The notes under the pieces are model-generated. The model saw nothing but the letters and a program-made list of their open reading frames with translations. It was not told the origin of the DNA and ran no database searches. The translations under genes were made by a program, and so were the position numbers. From Herbidospora solisilvae (GTDB lineage: Bacteria > Actinomycetota > Actinomycetes > Streptosporangiales > Streptosporangiaceae): a stretch of DNA of 64,000 bases. Shown here in pieces: positions 54,245 to 62,462 of the stretch (the stretch's first letter is position 1; each line of letters starts with the position of its first letter). The stretch lies in contig NZ_WXEW01000003.1 of the NCBI RefSeq assembly GCF_009901565.1, positions 311,312-375,311 on the forward strand, in the 5' to 3' direction.

Positions 54245-54808
54245 ATGATCACAGCGGCGGACTACGCCTGGCAGCGAGACTGGGAAGAGATCTACACGGT
54301 CACCTTCGTGAAGGGCGCCGACGAGGACGAGGTCCTCCGCCGCTTCGGCGTCACCGAGCCGGGCGAGGTGACCTGGGACGACGTCTATGAACGCTACGAG
54401 GAGCGGGACGGCGAGAACGACCTGGTCGTGGTCGCACGGACGGGTGACTGGATGATCGCGCTGCACATGTGGGGCTGGGAGGCTGCGGAGAACGTCTTCC
54501 TGGAGAAGATGTCACGCGGCGGCGAGGCCGTGTCGGTGATGCGCCACGACTACGCCGCGTCCCACTACTTCGGTCACGCCGTGGACGGCTCCGTGCGCAC
54601 CTCGTTCCCGCCGAACCGGCCCGGAGAGCGCGACGGCGCCGCACCGGACGCCCTCCTCGACGACATGCGCGACCTCGGTCTCGACCCGGAACCCAAGGGC
54701 TCCGGCAGCGTCGCCTCCGCACTCGCACTGGCGAGCTGCATCACCGGCGTGCTCTTCACCCCCGGCCTCTTCCAGGATCCCCTGTACGGGGGGACCTTCG
54801 GCGCATGA
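54245..54808 (+). CDS. DUF6461 family protein (copy 1)
   Basis: 187 residues if started at ATG 54245. An in-frame TTG at 54215 would add 10 residues but is only 1-2 nt from AGGAGG. DUF6461 features are visible: a Trp-rich start DYAWQRDWEEIYTVTFVKGADEDEVLRRFGV, DDVYERYEE, VVVARTGDWMIALHMWGWE and SRGGEAVSVMRHDYAAS. The end DAL-DDM, ASCITGVLFTPGLFQDPLYGG follows. It is probably an intracellular immunity- or effector-like protein, but no activity is known. It overlaps copy 2 by ATGA. Confidence 0.82.
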   Translation: MITAADYAWQRDWEEIYTVTFVKGADEDEVLRRFGVTEPGEVTWDDVYERYEERDGENDLVVVARTGDWMIALHMWGWEAAENVFLEKMSRGGEAVSVMRHDYAASHYFGHAVDGSVRTSFPPNRPGERDGAAPDALLDDMRDLGLDPEPKGSGSVASALALASCITGVLFTPGLFQDPLYGGTFGA

Positions 54809-55329
54809 ACCGCCCGATCTACACCGTCACCTGGGTGCGTGGATGGGACGTACACGACACCCTGAAACGCCTTGGTGTGGCTGACGTGGCGGCCCTGACC
54901 TGGGAAGACCTCTACCTGCGCGACTCCCAGACCAACGGGCACAGCGACCTCGTCGTGGTCGCCGCGGCGGGCGACTGGGTGGTGGCCCTGCAGGTGGGCG
55001 GCTGGTGGTTCGCCTTCGACGGGGACCTCAACGAGGTGACCCGGGACGGCGGCGAGGCCGTCTCGGTGATGCGCCACGACCGTTCCCACGGGCACTTCGC
55101 CCACAGCGTCGACGGCAGGTCGCGCATCCATTTCCTGGTCAGAGAGCCGGGCACCCGCTGGGGTTCGGCGCCGGACGCGCTTGGCGACCTGATCTACGCC
55201 GACGACCATCCCGACCCCGACGCGGCGGCCCTCGCGCTGGCGGCCGGGGTGACCGGCGTCCCCTTCACGACAGGTCTGTTCGCCGAGCCCCTGACCGGAG
55301 GCCGGCTCACACGTGGCCGCCTTCGGTAG
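54805..55329 (+). CDS. DUF6461 family protein (copy 2)
   Basis: This 174-residue paralogue starts at ATG 54805. Equivalent blocks are IYTVTWVRGWDVHDTLKRLGV, TWEDLYLRD, LVVVAAAGDWVVALQVGGWWFAF, RDGGEAVSVMRHDRSHGHF and GVTGVPFTTGLFAEPLTGG. It aligns with copy 1 along its length but at moderate identity, so the duplication is old. The pair is translationally coupled. Neighbouring genes give no clue to function. Confidence 0.85.
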   Translation: MNRPIYTVTWVRGWDVHDTLKRLGVADVAALTWEDLYLRDSQTNGHSDLVVVAAAGDWVVALQVGGWWFAFDGDLNEVTRDGGEAVSVMRHDRSHGHFAHSVDGRSRIHFLVREPGTRWGSAPDALGDLIYADDHPDPDAAALALAAGVTGVPFTTGLFAEPLTGGRLTRGRLR

Positions 55330-55356
55330 CTGATCCGAAAGGGCTGAGTTTGCCTT

Positions 55357-55382
55357 CGCGGGCATTCCGTGGCGTGCCCGCG
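55357..55382 (+). terminator. Hairpin downstream of the DUF6461 pair
   Basis: CGCGGGCA-N10-TGCCCGCG has perfect 8-bp arms 28 bp after the stop at 55329. It has no T-run, so termination is only probable. Confidence 0.4.
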
Positions 55383-55454
55383 ACTGTCGCGTGGGATGTG
55401 TTCTGCCTGGCCATAGGTAACGTGAGGTATGTCCTGACCAGGGAGGAACCATCC

Positions 55455-55898
55455 ATGGTTGACAAGTGGGAGATCAAGCGGGAGCTGGCCGACGCGATCA
55501 ACGAGCACGACATACCCCGCATGCTCGATTGTTTCACCGAGGACGCGACCTTCGTCTCGCCCGTGGGACTGGCGGAAGGGCACCAACAGATCGCGTGGAT
55601 CTTCGAGCAGTTCTTCAGGGGATTCCCGGACCTTCGCCTGACGGTGTGGTTCGAGGCCACCAACAACGACGATCCCCTGGTGGTCGAATGGACCGGGACC
55701 GGCACGCACACCGGGCCGTTCCTGATGCCCGACGGGCGCGACCTGGAGCCGACGGGCCGCCGCATCACGCTGCGCGGCACCTGCGCCTCGTTCGTCGACG
55801 ACGGGAAGATCGCCACGCACCGGGAGTACTTCGACCAGCTTGAGCTGTTCTCCCAGCTCGGCATGCACCTGGAGAAGGGAGATCCGGCTGCGGCCTAA
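55455..55898 (+). CDS. SnoaL/NTF2-like protein (ester cyclase type)
   Basis: This 147-residue protein starts at ATG 55455 behind AGGGAGGAA. The fold is a SnoaL-like cone: IKRELADAINEHDIPRMLDCFTEDATFVSPVG, FFRGFPDLRLTVWFEATNNDDPLVVEWTGTGTHTGPFL, LRGTCASFVDDGKIATHREYFDQLELFSQLG. The family includes polyketide cyclases and many small-molecule hydrolases or isomerases. With no biosynthetic neighbours, no substrate can be proposed. Confidence 0.88.
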   Translation: MVDKWEIKRELADAINEHDIPRMLDCFTEDATFVSPVGLAEGHQQIAWIFEQFFRGFPDLRLTVWFEATNNDDPLVVEWTGTGTHTGPFLMPDGRDLEPTGRRITLRGTCASFVDDGKIATHREYFDQLELFSQLGMHLEKGDPAAA

Positions 55899-55935
55899 AC
55901 CGCGTGCTGGTGGCGGGAACCGCAGGCGTCGGTGG

Positions 55936-56955
55936 TCACATCCGTCCCCGGACACAGCCGCTCAGCGCTGTTCCGGGCACACGATGGGCATCTGGTCTCG
56001 CGAGCTCTTTCTCGAGGTAGACGCCGTTGTTCGGGTCGAGCGTCTCACCGGGTCGTACTCGTTTGACGTAGAGCCCGACGATCCAGCTTGAGGTGTTGAT
56101 CACCTTGATCGTGTAGACCTTTTCGGGGTCCAGAGCGACATCCTGGTCGAAAGCGTATTCGGTGAGCGCGTCCCTGTTGATGTCCTCGGTCTGCGATTCG
56201 GCGAGTATTTCACCGCCGGGGCCCTTCAGTTGGACTTTCATCGGACGCGGCTGATCTCCTCCGGGGAACGTTTCGTTTACGCCCGCGACGATTCGGACCG
56301 ATGAAATCACCGCTGGAGCCGATACCCGAACGGCCTGAGCGGCGCTGCCTCCGGCATCGATGTCATGCGATTCTGCGCCCGCGTCTCTGTCACTGGAGTT
56401 GTCCTGGAGGCATCTCATGGGCCCGGTCGGGACGGCTTCCTGCACAGTCTTCGCCGACGAAAGCGTTTCGTTCTGCTTTCCCGCCATCGCGGTGAGACCG
56501 ACGATACTGGCAAGCGCGATAGTCACCGAGGTCGCCGCCCACAAGTACCCGCCCCGGAGTTCGGTCAGCGCCGTCGCCCAGCTGAGGAAGACGGCGATCA
56601 CCAGCACCACCCCGACACTCAGCCAGCCGGTCGAACCGGACAGGTAGTTGATCGCCACCCCGGTCGCTACCGCGAGAACCGCGCTGAGTACCCCGCGAAG
56701 CCAGGCGGGTATCTGCCGTATCCGTGCGAACGTCACAATGCCGGCGTCCAGGTCGACACTCTCGACCTTCCAGCCGACCGTCCGCCAGGCGCGCCCCTGT
56801 GCACGCCGCCGGGACGTCCACCAGCCTTCCCGGCGAGCTTGGGGCGGGAGCTTTCCGATGAGGGCCGTGATATCGCCGAGGGAGAGATCAAGCCGGTTCT
56901 TGGTGCTGTCTGTCTCCTGTAGCAGTTTCGTCAACGGCTTGTAGTCGATCGCCAT
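55936..56955 (-). CDS. DUF7662-type DNA/RNA-binding-like domain fused to membrane and extracellular domains
   Basis: This 339-residue protein begins with about 90 residues matching the DUF7662 pattern (YKPLTKLLQETDSTKNRLDLSLGDITALIGKLPPQAR, then GWWTSRRRAQGRAWRTVGWKVESVDLDAGIVTFAR). Three transmembrane helices follow (about 97-170). The C-terminal half (about 175-339) is soluble and probably external: a DUF-like beta domain with VRVSAPAVISSVRIVAGVNETF and PEKVYTIKVINTSSWIVGLYVKRV. DUF7662 usually stands alone or in restriction/defence-linked proteins, so this fusion is unusual. Function unknown. Confidence 0.72.
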   Translation of the reverse strand: MAIDYKPLTKLLQETDSTKNRLDLSLGDITALIGKLPPQARREGWWTSRRRAQGRAWRTVGWKVESVDLDAGIVTFARIRQIPAWLRGVLSAVLAVATGVAINYLSGSTGWLSVGVVLVIAVFLSWATALTELRGGYLWAATSVTIALASIVGLTAMAGKQNETLSSAKTVQEAVPTGPMRCLQDNSSDRDAGAESHDIDAGGSAAQAVRVSAPAVISSVRIVAGVNETFPGGDQPRPMKVQLKGPGGEILAESQTEDINRDALTEYAFDQDVALDPEKVYTIKVINTSSWIVGLYVKRVRPGETLDPNNGVYLEKELARPDAHRVPGTALSGCVRGRM

Positions 56956-57289
56956 TGGGTGGCCCTATTCCGTTCGAGCGCTGGGACACAGGGAAGACGC
57001 GGCGGATTCCTAAAGGGATGGCACCCATGACTTTTACGTCTTTCCACCGAGAACGAAACACGGCGGGCGGGAAGCGACATGATGGCCGATCGGCCGTCGC
57101 TTGGAGCAAATTGGAGCTCCCTTTTTCGCGAGATGACGAGCTACTTTGCGTCGACGGCGACTCAAGAGCGGTGGCGGTCGTTGGAGAGCCAGGATCCGTG
57201 GACGCTGGCGGCGGAAGCGCGCGTCAGGGGGAACCGACCAGCGATCTGGGCACATCCAGCACGCTCGCAATGTCGACGTCCATGAAAGA
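56956..57289. other. Gene-free stretch
   Basis: This 334-bp region lies between the DUF7662 start and the terminator of the large glycosidase. It should hold the DUF7662 promoter. A 68-codon plus-strand frame (57079-57285) has a GGGAAG 7 nt before its ATG and good GC bias in its middle, but an atypical first third and no recognisable domain. It may be a decayed gene piece. I do not call it as a gene. Confidence 0.4.
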
Positions 57290-57323
57290 ACCAGCCGTGA
57301 GCCCCCCGGGCCCCACGGCTGGT
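57290..57323 (-). terminator. Terminator of the large glycosidase gene
   Basis: ACCAGCCGTG-N14-CACGGCTGGT is a perfect 10-bp stem located 21 bp after the minus-strand stop (57344). On that strand it is followed by TTCTTTC. Confidence 0.8.
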
Positions 57324-57343
57324 CCTGTCAGGTGGTCAGCGCG

Positions 57344-60300
57344 TCACTGGTTGATGACGAACTGGGTGCCGGGCTCGCGGACGATGTCCCCGTCGGCCGA
57401 GTTCGTGATGGTCACGTTCGTGAGGGTCGCCGAGCCCCGGGCTCCGGACATCGCCAGGATGCCCGCGCCGTTGTTGGACTTGTCGATCTTCACGTTGGTG
57501 ATCTGGGCGGTGACCTCGCCGCCGCCCGTCTTGAACTGGATGCCGTCGTAGGTCGAGTCGACGATGTCGGTGTCCCGGATGGTCACGCCCGGGATGCCGG
57601 CGCCCTGCGCGAACAGGGTGATCGCGCCGAACTCCTGGTCTTCGTTCCAGAACGCCCCGCCGGTCCGGTAGAGGCCGTTGTTGGCGATCAGCGTCGTCCC
57701 GGTGAACGGGATCGGGTCGTGGTCGGTCGCCAGCATGATGCCGGGGTAGTTCGCGGTGTCGTAGATCAGGTTGTTCTCGATCTTGTTGCCGAAGCCGCCG
57801 TAGACCGCGATGCCGTTGGCGCGCCAGGGCAGCTGGATCGTGTTGTTGATGAACTGGTTGTTGGAGCCGATGTCGACCGACTGGTCCTTGACGTACTTGG
57901 ACGCCCAGACGGCCAGCGCGTCGTCGCCGGTGGTGCGGAACGAGCTGTTGAACACCTTGGAGTTGCGGGTGCCGTTGGCGAAGTTGATGCCGTCGGCGTA
58001 GGTGTTGCGGATGCGCATGCCGCTGAACTCCACCCCGATGCCCGGGCCCCACAGCTCGGGGATGTTCGTGTAGTCGCGGCCGGCCCAGACGCCCACGTTC
58101 GCGTGCTCGATCCACACGTTCGTGATCTTGGTGTTCTGGCCGAAGCGGCCGTTCAGGCCGACGCCGCCCTCGGCCCCGCCGGGTCCGCCGCGGATGCGGC
58201 CCGAGCCGAAGATCGCGATGTCCGAGATCTGGGTGTTGTTGTCGATATCGAAGCCGAAGTTGCCCTCGTGCGGGTGGTTGATGCCGCCCTGGACCAGGTG
58301 CGGTTCGGTGAGCGTGTAGAGCTGCGAGTGCCACATGCCGGCGCCGCGGATCGTCACGTTGCTGATGCCGACCTGGTTGTGGCTGCCGCGGTTCAGCGGG
58401 TCGTCGGTCAGGATCTTCTGCTCCTGCCGCCACTGACCTGCGGGGATCCACACGCAGCTGATGACGCCGTTCTGGTCGTCGGTGACCGCGCGCTGGATGG
58501 CCTGGGTGTCGTCCTGGCCGTCGTTCGGGATCGCGCCGTACTGGGTGATGCTGGTGCAGTTCGAGGGCTGGCTCAGCGGGGGAGCGACCTGCTCCAGGTC
58601 GATCAGGTCGATGATGTAGAAGGCGGCGTCGTCACCGGCGTCCCGCTGGAGGCGGAACTTGGTGCCGACCGGGTAGGTCTGGCTGAGCAGGGCGTTCGAC
58701 TCGTCGAACAGGCGCCGGGCGTCGCCGCCGGGGGTCTGCACGAGGCCCTCGGGGTCGTCGGTGGAGCCGTACAACCACGAGTGCTTCGACGACAGGGTGA
58801 TCTTCCGGTTGAACGTGCCGTCGATGTAGAGGCTGATCGTCTTGTCCTGGCCGCCGCCGCCGGCGGCGTCCGGGATCGAGTTGCGGATGACGATCGAGTT
58901 CGACGGCACCGTCGAGGTGAACTCGACGTACTGGCCGGTGCTGTTCAGGCGGACCGAGCTGCGGCCGCTCGACTCCGAGGCGAAGTTCGTGTGCCCGAAG
59001 GTGCGCAGCGCGTCGGCGGTCAGGACCGTCCCGTTGTGCTGAGCGGCCTCGGCCTCGTACTCGGTGTACGGCACCGCGGCGCCGCGCCCGACCACGATGG
59101 CCTGCGTGAACGTGTTGTTCGACTCGTTGGTCTCGGCGATCTGGCCGGTGGCGTCCGCCGTGGCGGTGATGGTGGCGCCGCCGGAGGTGGCCGTCCAGGT
59201 GCCGGTGATCGCGACGTTGGCGGTGGCCCCGGCCGCGATGGAACCGGTGGAGGTGTTCAGGGTCGTCGACCCCACCTGGACCCGGGTGACGCTCGTGCCG
59301 CTCGCGGTCGTGCCGCGGTTGTTGACCGCGACGGTGAAGCTGACCGGGGAGCCGACGGCCGGGTTGGCCGGGTTGGAGGTCAGGCCGGTGATCTGTAGGT
59401 CGGGGCCGGGGGCCTGGGCGACCTGGAGCTGGGTGGGCGCGGTGAAGGTGTTGTTGGCTTCGTTCTGCTCGAACACGGTGCCGTCGGGGTCGACCGTGGC
59501 GGCGACCGCGTAGGCGCCCTGCGGGCGGGTGCCGATGTTCTGGGTGAACGTGGCCTCGGCGCCGGCCGCGAGAGCCGGGATGTTCACGGTGCCGACGAGG
59601 CTGCCGCCGACGGTGACGTTGACGCTGTCGGCCGGGGCGGCCGAGGTGCCGTTGTTGCGGACGGTCCCGGTGACGGTGATCGCCTGCACCTCGTTGGGCG
59701 AGGCGGGCGACCAGCTCAGTGCGGTGACCTGGAGGTCGGGGTTGGGCGCCGGGGTGCCGAACACCTGGAACTCGGCGATCTGGCCCGCCGGGGCGCCGGT
59801 GTTACTCGTGATGCGGAGCTGCACGTCGGCCGTGGTCGCGGTGACCGGGATCGTCACCGTGTTCTGCGCGGCCGGGTTGAACGTGTAGGCCGTCGCGCCG
59901 ACCAGGCTGGTGTAGGTGGTGGCGGCCTGGTCGCGTCCGAAGACCTGGATGTTCTGCGTACGCGAGCCCCACGCCGACGAGGGGTTGAGCTTCAGCACCA
60001 CCGAGGTGATGGCGGCGTTCGACCCGAGCTTGACCGTGAGCACACTGGGCCAGACGCCGGACGCGCCCTCCCAGTAGGTGTCCAGGTTGTTGTCGTTGGC
60101 GTTGGCCGCGACGAACGTGTGGACGTGCCCCGACTCGGTGATCTCCTTGCCCTGGGCCAGGTTGGTGCCCGTCGGCGGGTTGGTGCCGGTCCGGGTCACC
60201 GAGTTGCTGAACGGGCCGATGTTGCCGGCCGCGTCCTTGGCCCGCACCTGGTAGGAGACGGTGGCCGTGGCGGGCTGGTTGTCGGTGTAGGTGAGCACGC

Positions 60301-61696
60301 CCGCGCCGACCTGCGCGACGTAGGCGCCGCCGCGGAAGATCTCGTATCCGGCCACGCCGACGTTGTCGGTCGCCGCGCCCCACGCCAGCCGGATCTGGCC
60401 GGCGGCGGGCTCGGTGTAGCTCAGCGTGCCCGGCGCGGAGGGCGCCTGGGTGTCGCCGCCCGACTGCCCCTGGCGGGTGACCGAGTTGCTGTTGCCGGAG
60501 GTGTTCCCGGCGGCGTCGCGGGCGCGCACGTGGTAGGTCACCGTGGCCGTCGAGGGCTGGGTGTCCGTGTACGTCAGCACGTTGCCCGCGACCGTCGTGA
60601 CGAGCGAGCCGCCCCGGAAGATCTCGTAGCCGGTCACCCCGACGTTGTCGGTCGAGGCGCCCCAGGCGAGCCTGATCTGGTTGGCGGCCGGCTCGGTGAA
60701 GCTCAGCGTGCCCGGGGTGGAGGGCGCCTGGGTGTCACCGGGGGTCGTGGGGCCGTAGACCTCGAACTCGGAGATCTGCCCGGCGGCCCAGCCGGTGTTG
60801 CCGGTGATGTTCAGGCGCACGTACCGGGTCGAGGTCGCGGTGAAGTTGATCGTCACCGTGTTCCCGCTGGCCGGGTTGAAGGTGTAGCCCGCCGACCCGA
60901 CGATGTCGGTGAACGACGTGCCGTTCGTGCTGCCCTGGACGGCCAGGGTCTGGGTCCGCGTCGCCCAGCCGGAGGCGGGGAGCTTCAGCACCACCCGGTT
61001 GACCGAGGTGGACGCGCCCAGGTCGACCTGGAGCCACTCGGGGAAGACGTTGTTGTTGCTCTCCCAGTAGGTGGCCTGGTTGTTGTCGTTCGCGTTCGAA
61101 GCGACGTAATTCTGCGACACGGAGCTGCCGCTCATCGTACGGCCGGAGGCAAGATTGCCACCGGTGTTGCCGCCGCCGTCGGTGGCGTAGATCTCGAACT
61201 CTGAGATCTGGGCGGCCGGCCAGCCGGTGTTGGCGGTGACGTCGACCCGCCAGTAGCGGTGCGTCGCCGAGCCGAAGTTGATCGTGACGGAGTTGCCGGT
61301 CGCCGGGTTGAACGTGTAGTTCGCCGAGGCCACGACGGTGGAGAAGGTGTTGCCGTCGGCGCTGCCCTGGACGGTCAGCGTCTGGGTGCGGGTCTGCCAG
61401 GCCGAGGCGCCGGGCACCTTGAGCACGACCTGGTCCACGGCGGTGGCACTGCCGAGGTCGATGCGCGCCCACTGCGGGAAGCTGTTGTTGACGCTCTCCC
61501 AGTAGGTCGACTGGTTGCCGTCGTTGAGGGCGGAGGCGGGCTGGCCCGCGGTCGAGCTGGACACCGCGGTGGCCTTGCCCAGAGACAGATTGGGTCCGCC
61601 GGCGGCGGACGCGGGCGGGGCGAGGAGCCCAGACGCGACGAGGCCGGCGGCGACGACGGTCGCCACCAGCCTCAGGGGTCCGTGCAGCTTTCTCAT
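57344..61696 (-). CDS. Secreted multidomain beta-helix glycosidase, probably GH87 alpha-1,3-glucanase
   Basis: 1450 residues from ATG 61696. A signal peptide (1-32) precedes two F5/8-type C (discoidin) modules (about 34-175 and 182-315; NDGNQSTYWES, NNQATYWESN), two fibronectin-III domains (about 325-500; GYEIFRGG in both), a third F5/8C (about 510-640), two CARDB domains (about 650-870) and a CBM35-like module beginning YTEYEAEAAQHNG (about 875). The catalytic part is a right-handed beta-helix from about 1065 (ITQYGAIPNDGQDDTQAIQ), with Asp-rich strands YADGINFANGT and RTTGDDALAVWAS as in GH87 mycodextranases. It probably degrades fungal or dental alpha-glucans outside the cell. Confidence 0.85.
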   Translation of the reverse strand: MRKLHGPLRLVATVVAAGLVASGLLAPPASAAGGPNLSLGKATAVSSSTAGQPASALNDGNQSTYWESVNNSFPQWARIDLGSATAVDQVVLKVPGASAWQTRTQTLTVQGSADGNTFSTVVASANYTFNPATGNSVTINFGSATHRYWRVDVTANTGWPAAQISEFEIYATDGGGNTGGNLASGRTMSGSSVSQNYVASNANDNNQATYWESNNNVFPEWLQVDLGASTSVNRVVLKLPASGWATRTQTLAVQGSTNGTSFTDIVGSAGYTFNPASGNTVTINFTATSTRYVRLNITGNTGWAAGQISEFEVYGPTTPGDTQAPSTPGTLSFTEPAANQIRLAWGASTDNVGVTGYEIFRGGSLVTTVAGNVLTYTDTQPSTATVTYHVRARDAAGNTSGNSNSVTRQGQSGGDTQAPSAPGTLSYTEPAAGQIRLAWGAATDNVGVAGYEIFRGGAYVAQVGAGVLTYTDNQPATATVSYQVRAKDAAGNIGPFSNSVTRTGTNPPTGTNLAQGKEITESGHVHTFVAANANDNNLDTYWEGASGVWPSVLTVKLGSNAAITSVVLKLNPSSAWGSRTQNIQVFGRDQAATTYTSLVGATAYTFNPAAQNTVTIPVTATTADVQLRITSNTGAPAGQIAEFQVFGTPAPNPDLQVTALSWSPASPNEVQAITVTGTVRNNGTSAAPADSVNVTVGGSLVGTVNIPALAAGAEATFTQNIGTRPQGAYAVAATVDPDGTVFEQNEANNTFTAPTQLQVAQAPGPDLQITGLTSNPANPAVGSPVSFTVAVNNRGTTASGTSVTRVQVGSTTLNTSTGSIAAGATANVAITGTWTATSGGATITATADATGQIAETNESNNTFTQAIVVGRGAAVPYTEYEAEAAQHNGTVLTADALRTFGHTNFASESSGRSSVRLNSTGQYVEFTSTVPSNSIVIRNSIPDAAGGGGQDKTISLYIDGTFNRKITLSSKHSWLYGSTDDPEGLVQTPGGDARRLFDESNALLSQTYPVGTKFRLQRDAGDDAAFYIIDLIDLEQVAPPLSQPSNCTSITQYGAIPNDGQDDTQAIQRAVTDDQNGVISCVWIPAGQWRQEQKILTDDPLNRGSHNQVGISNVTIRGAGMWHSQLYTLTEPHLVQGGINHPHEGNFGFDIDNNTQISDIAIFGSGRIRGGPGGAEGGVGLNGRFGQNTKITNVWIEHANVGVWAGRDYTNIPELWGPGIGVEFSGMRIRNTYADGINFANGTRNSKVFNSSFRTTGDDALAVWASKYVKDQSVDIGSNNQFINNTIQLPWRANGIAVYGGFGNKIENNLIYDTANYPGIMLATDHDPIPFTGTTLIANNGLYRTGGAFWNEDQEFGAITLFAQGAGIPGVTIRDTDIVDSTYDGIQFKTGGGEVTAQITNVKIDKSNNGAGILAMSGARGSATLTNVTITNSADGDIVREPGTQFVINQ

Positions 61697-61811
61697 TCGC
61701 GTTCTTCTCTCGTCAGGGTCGACAGGTGGAGACACGGATGGGGGCGGGAGCACGGACGCAGTGCATTCCCTGAAGAGTTGCGAGAAACAGAGAGAAATTA
61801 GACGATAAATT

Positions 61812-61824
61812 GCAAGATTCTTGC
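61812..61824. promoter_or_regulatory. GCAAGA-T-TCTTGC palindrome upstream of the glycosidase
   Basis: A perfect 13-bp dyad with flanking T/A (TTGCAAG...CTTGC) lies 116 bp before the start codon at 61696. A -10-like TCTAAT on the minus strand follows it. TTGCAAG-type dyads are typical LacI-family sugar repressor sites. ACATATGT (61844-61851) is a second small palindrome nearby. Confidence 0.45.
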
Positions 61825-61971
61825 GTAGTGCTGGTCGAATGTTACATATGTGCTACGGGGCCGTCAATGTTCCAGTCACCTGCGGATGAGGGCGCTGCGA
61901 GCTTGGTGAGCGGCGATCTCCGCGGGGCATGTCCCGCTCCGCGCCGAGGAGGACCGTGGCCGAGGGGTTCC

Positions 61972-62400
61972 TCAGGAGATCCCGTAGACGGCGAGGAACA
62001 GCCGCAGGCGCGGTACGTCCTCTCGGGTGAGCAGCCCGTCGAGCATGGCCATGGCGGGGGCCCGGTCGCGTCCGGCCAGGCGCTTGCGGAGCAGCGGCGG
62101 GATCGCCCGGTTCAGCTCGGCGAGCGCCAGCTTTCTGATCTCGCCGTCGGCCCGCTCGGCGATGTCGAGCAGCCGCACGACGGCCTCGTCGTCCTCGGCG
62201 GGCGGCCGGAGGCTGGTCCGCCAGGCCGCGACGGCCGAGATGCCGGCGGCGAGGGAGGAGATGAGGGCGCTCATCGAGGTCACCACACCCGAGCCGACCC
62301 CGAACGACGTCATCGTCTGCGACGTCAGCGTGCCGAACGAGATGACCCCGGCGACGACGACGAGCCCGAGGATGAGGTAAATCGTTAAGTTCGAGCGCAT
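61972..62400 (-). CDS. Small membrane protein of unknown function
   Basis: This 142-residue protein has one clear N-terminal transmembrane helix (IYLILGLVVVAGVISFGTL), a second hydrophobic segment (ALISSLAAGISAVAAW, about 44-60) and a helical cytoplasmic tail (EAVVRLLDIAERADGEIRKLALAELN). TAACCT lies 6 nt before the ATG, so its mRNA is probably leaderless. It is divergent from the DUF6745 operon and shares an operator-like palindrome with it. No family was recognised. Confidence 0.7.
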   Translation of the reverse strand: MRSNLTIYLILGLVVVAGVISFGTLTSQTMTSFGVGSGVVTSMSALISSLAAGISAVAAWRTSLRPPAEDDEAVVRLLDIAERADGEIRKLALAELNRAIPPLLRKRLAGRDRAPAMAMLDGLLTREDVPRLRLFLAVYGIS

Positions 62401-62420
62401 TCGATCAGGTTATGATCGAA
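62400..62420. promoter_or_regulatory. Palindromic operator with back-to-back -10 boxes
   Basis: TTCGATCA-N5-TGATCGAA is a perfect 8-bp dyad. It contains TATGAT (62411-62416, plus strand) and TAACCT (62412-62407, minus strand), so both divergent -10 boxes lie within one dyad. A third half-site, TGATCG, follows at 62426-62431. A bound regulator would silence both genes at once. Confidence 0.6.
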
Positions 62421-62423
62421 AAC

Positions 62424-62462
62424 ATGATCGTTGGAAAGGACGACACCACCTCCATCAGGTGA
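62424..62462 (+). CDS. Candidate leaderless 12-codon leader ORF
   Basis: ATG 62424 lies 7 nt after a good TATGAT box. The frame MIVGKDDTTSIR ends at TGA 62460-62462, which overlaps the GTG start of the next gene (GTGA). That gene has no ribosome binding site of its own at normal distance, so translation of this mini-ORF would deliver ribosomes to it. The peptide itself shows nothing recognisable. Confidence 0.4.
   Translation: MIVGKDDTTSIR

Noticed and set aside
57079-57285. 68-codon open frame with a plausible ribosome binding site
   Set aside because: There is no domain and base use in the first third differs from that of local genes. It is kept only as a note in the gene-free stretch.
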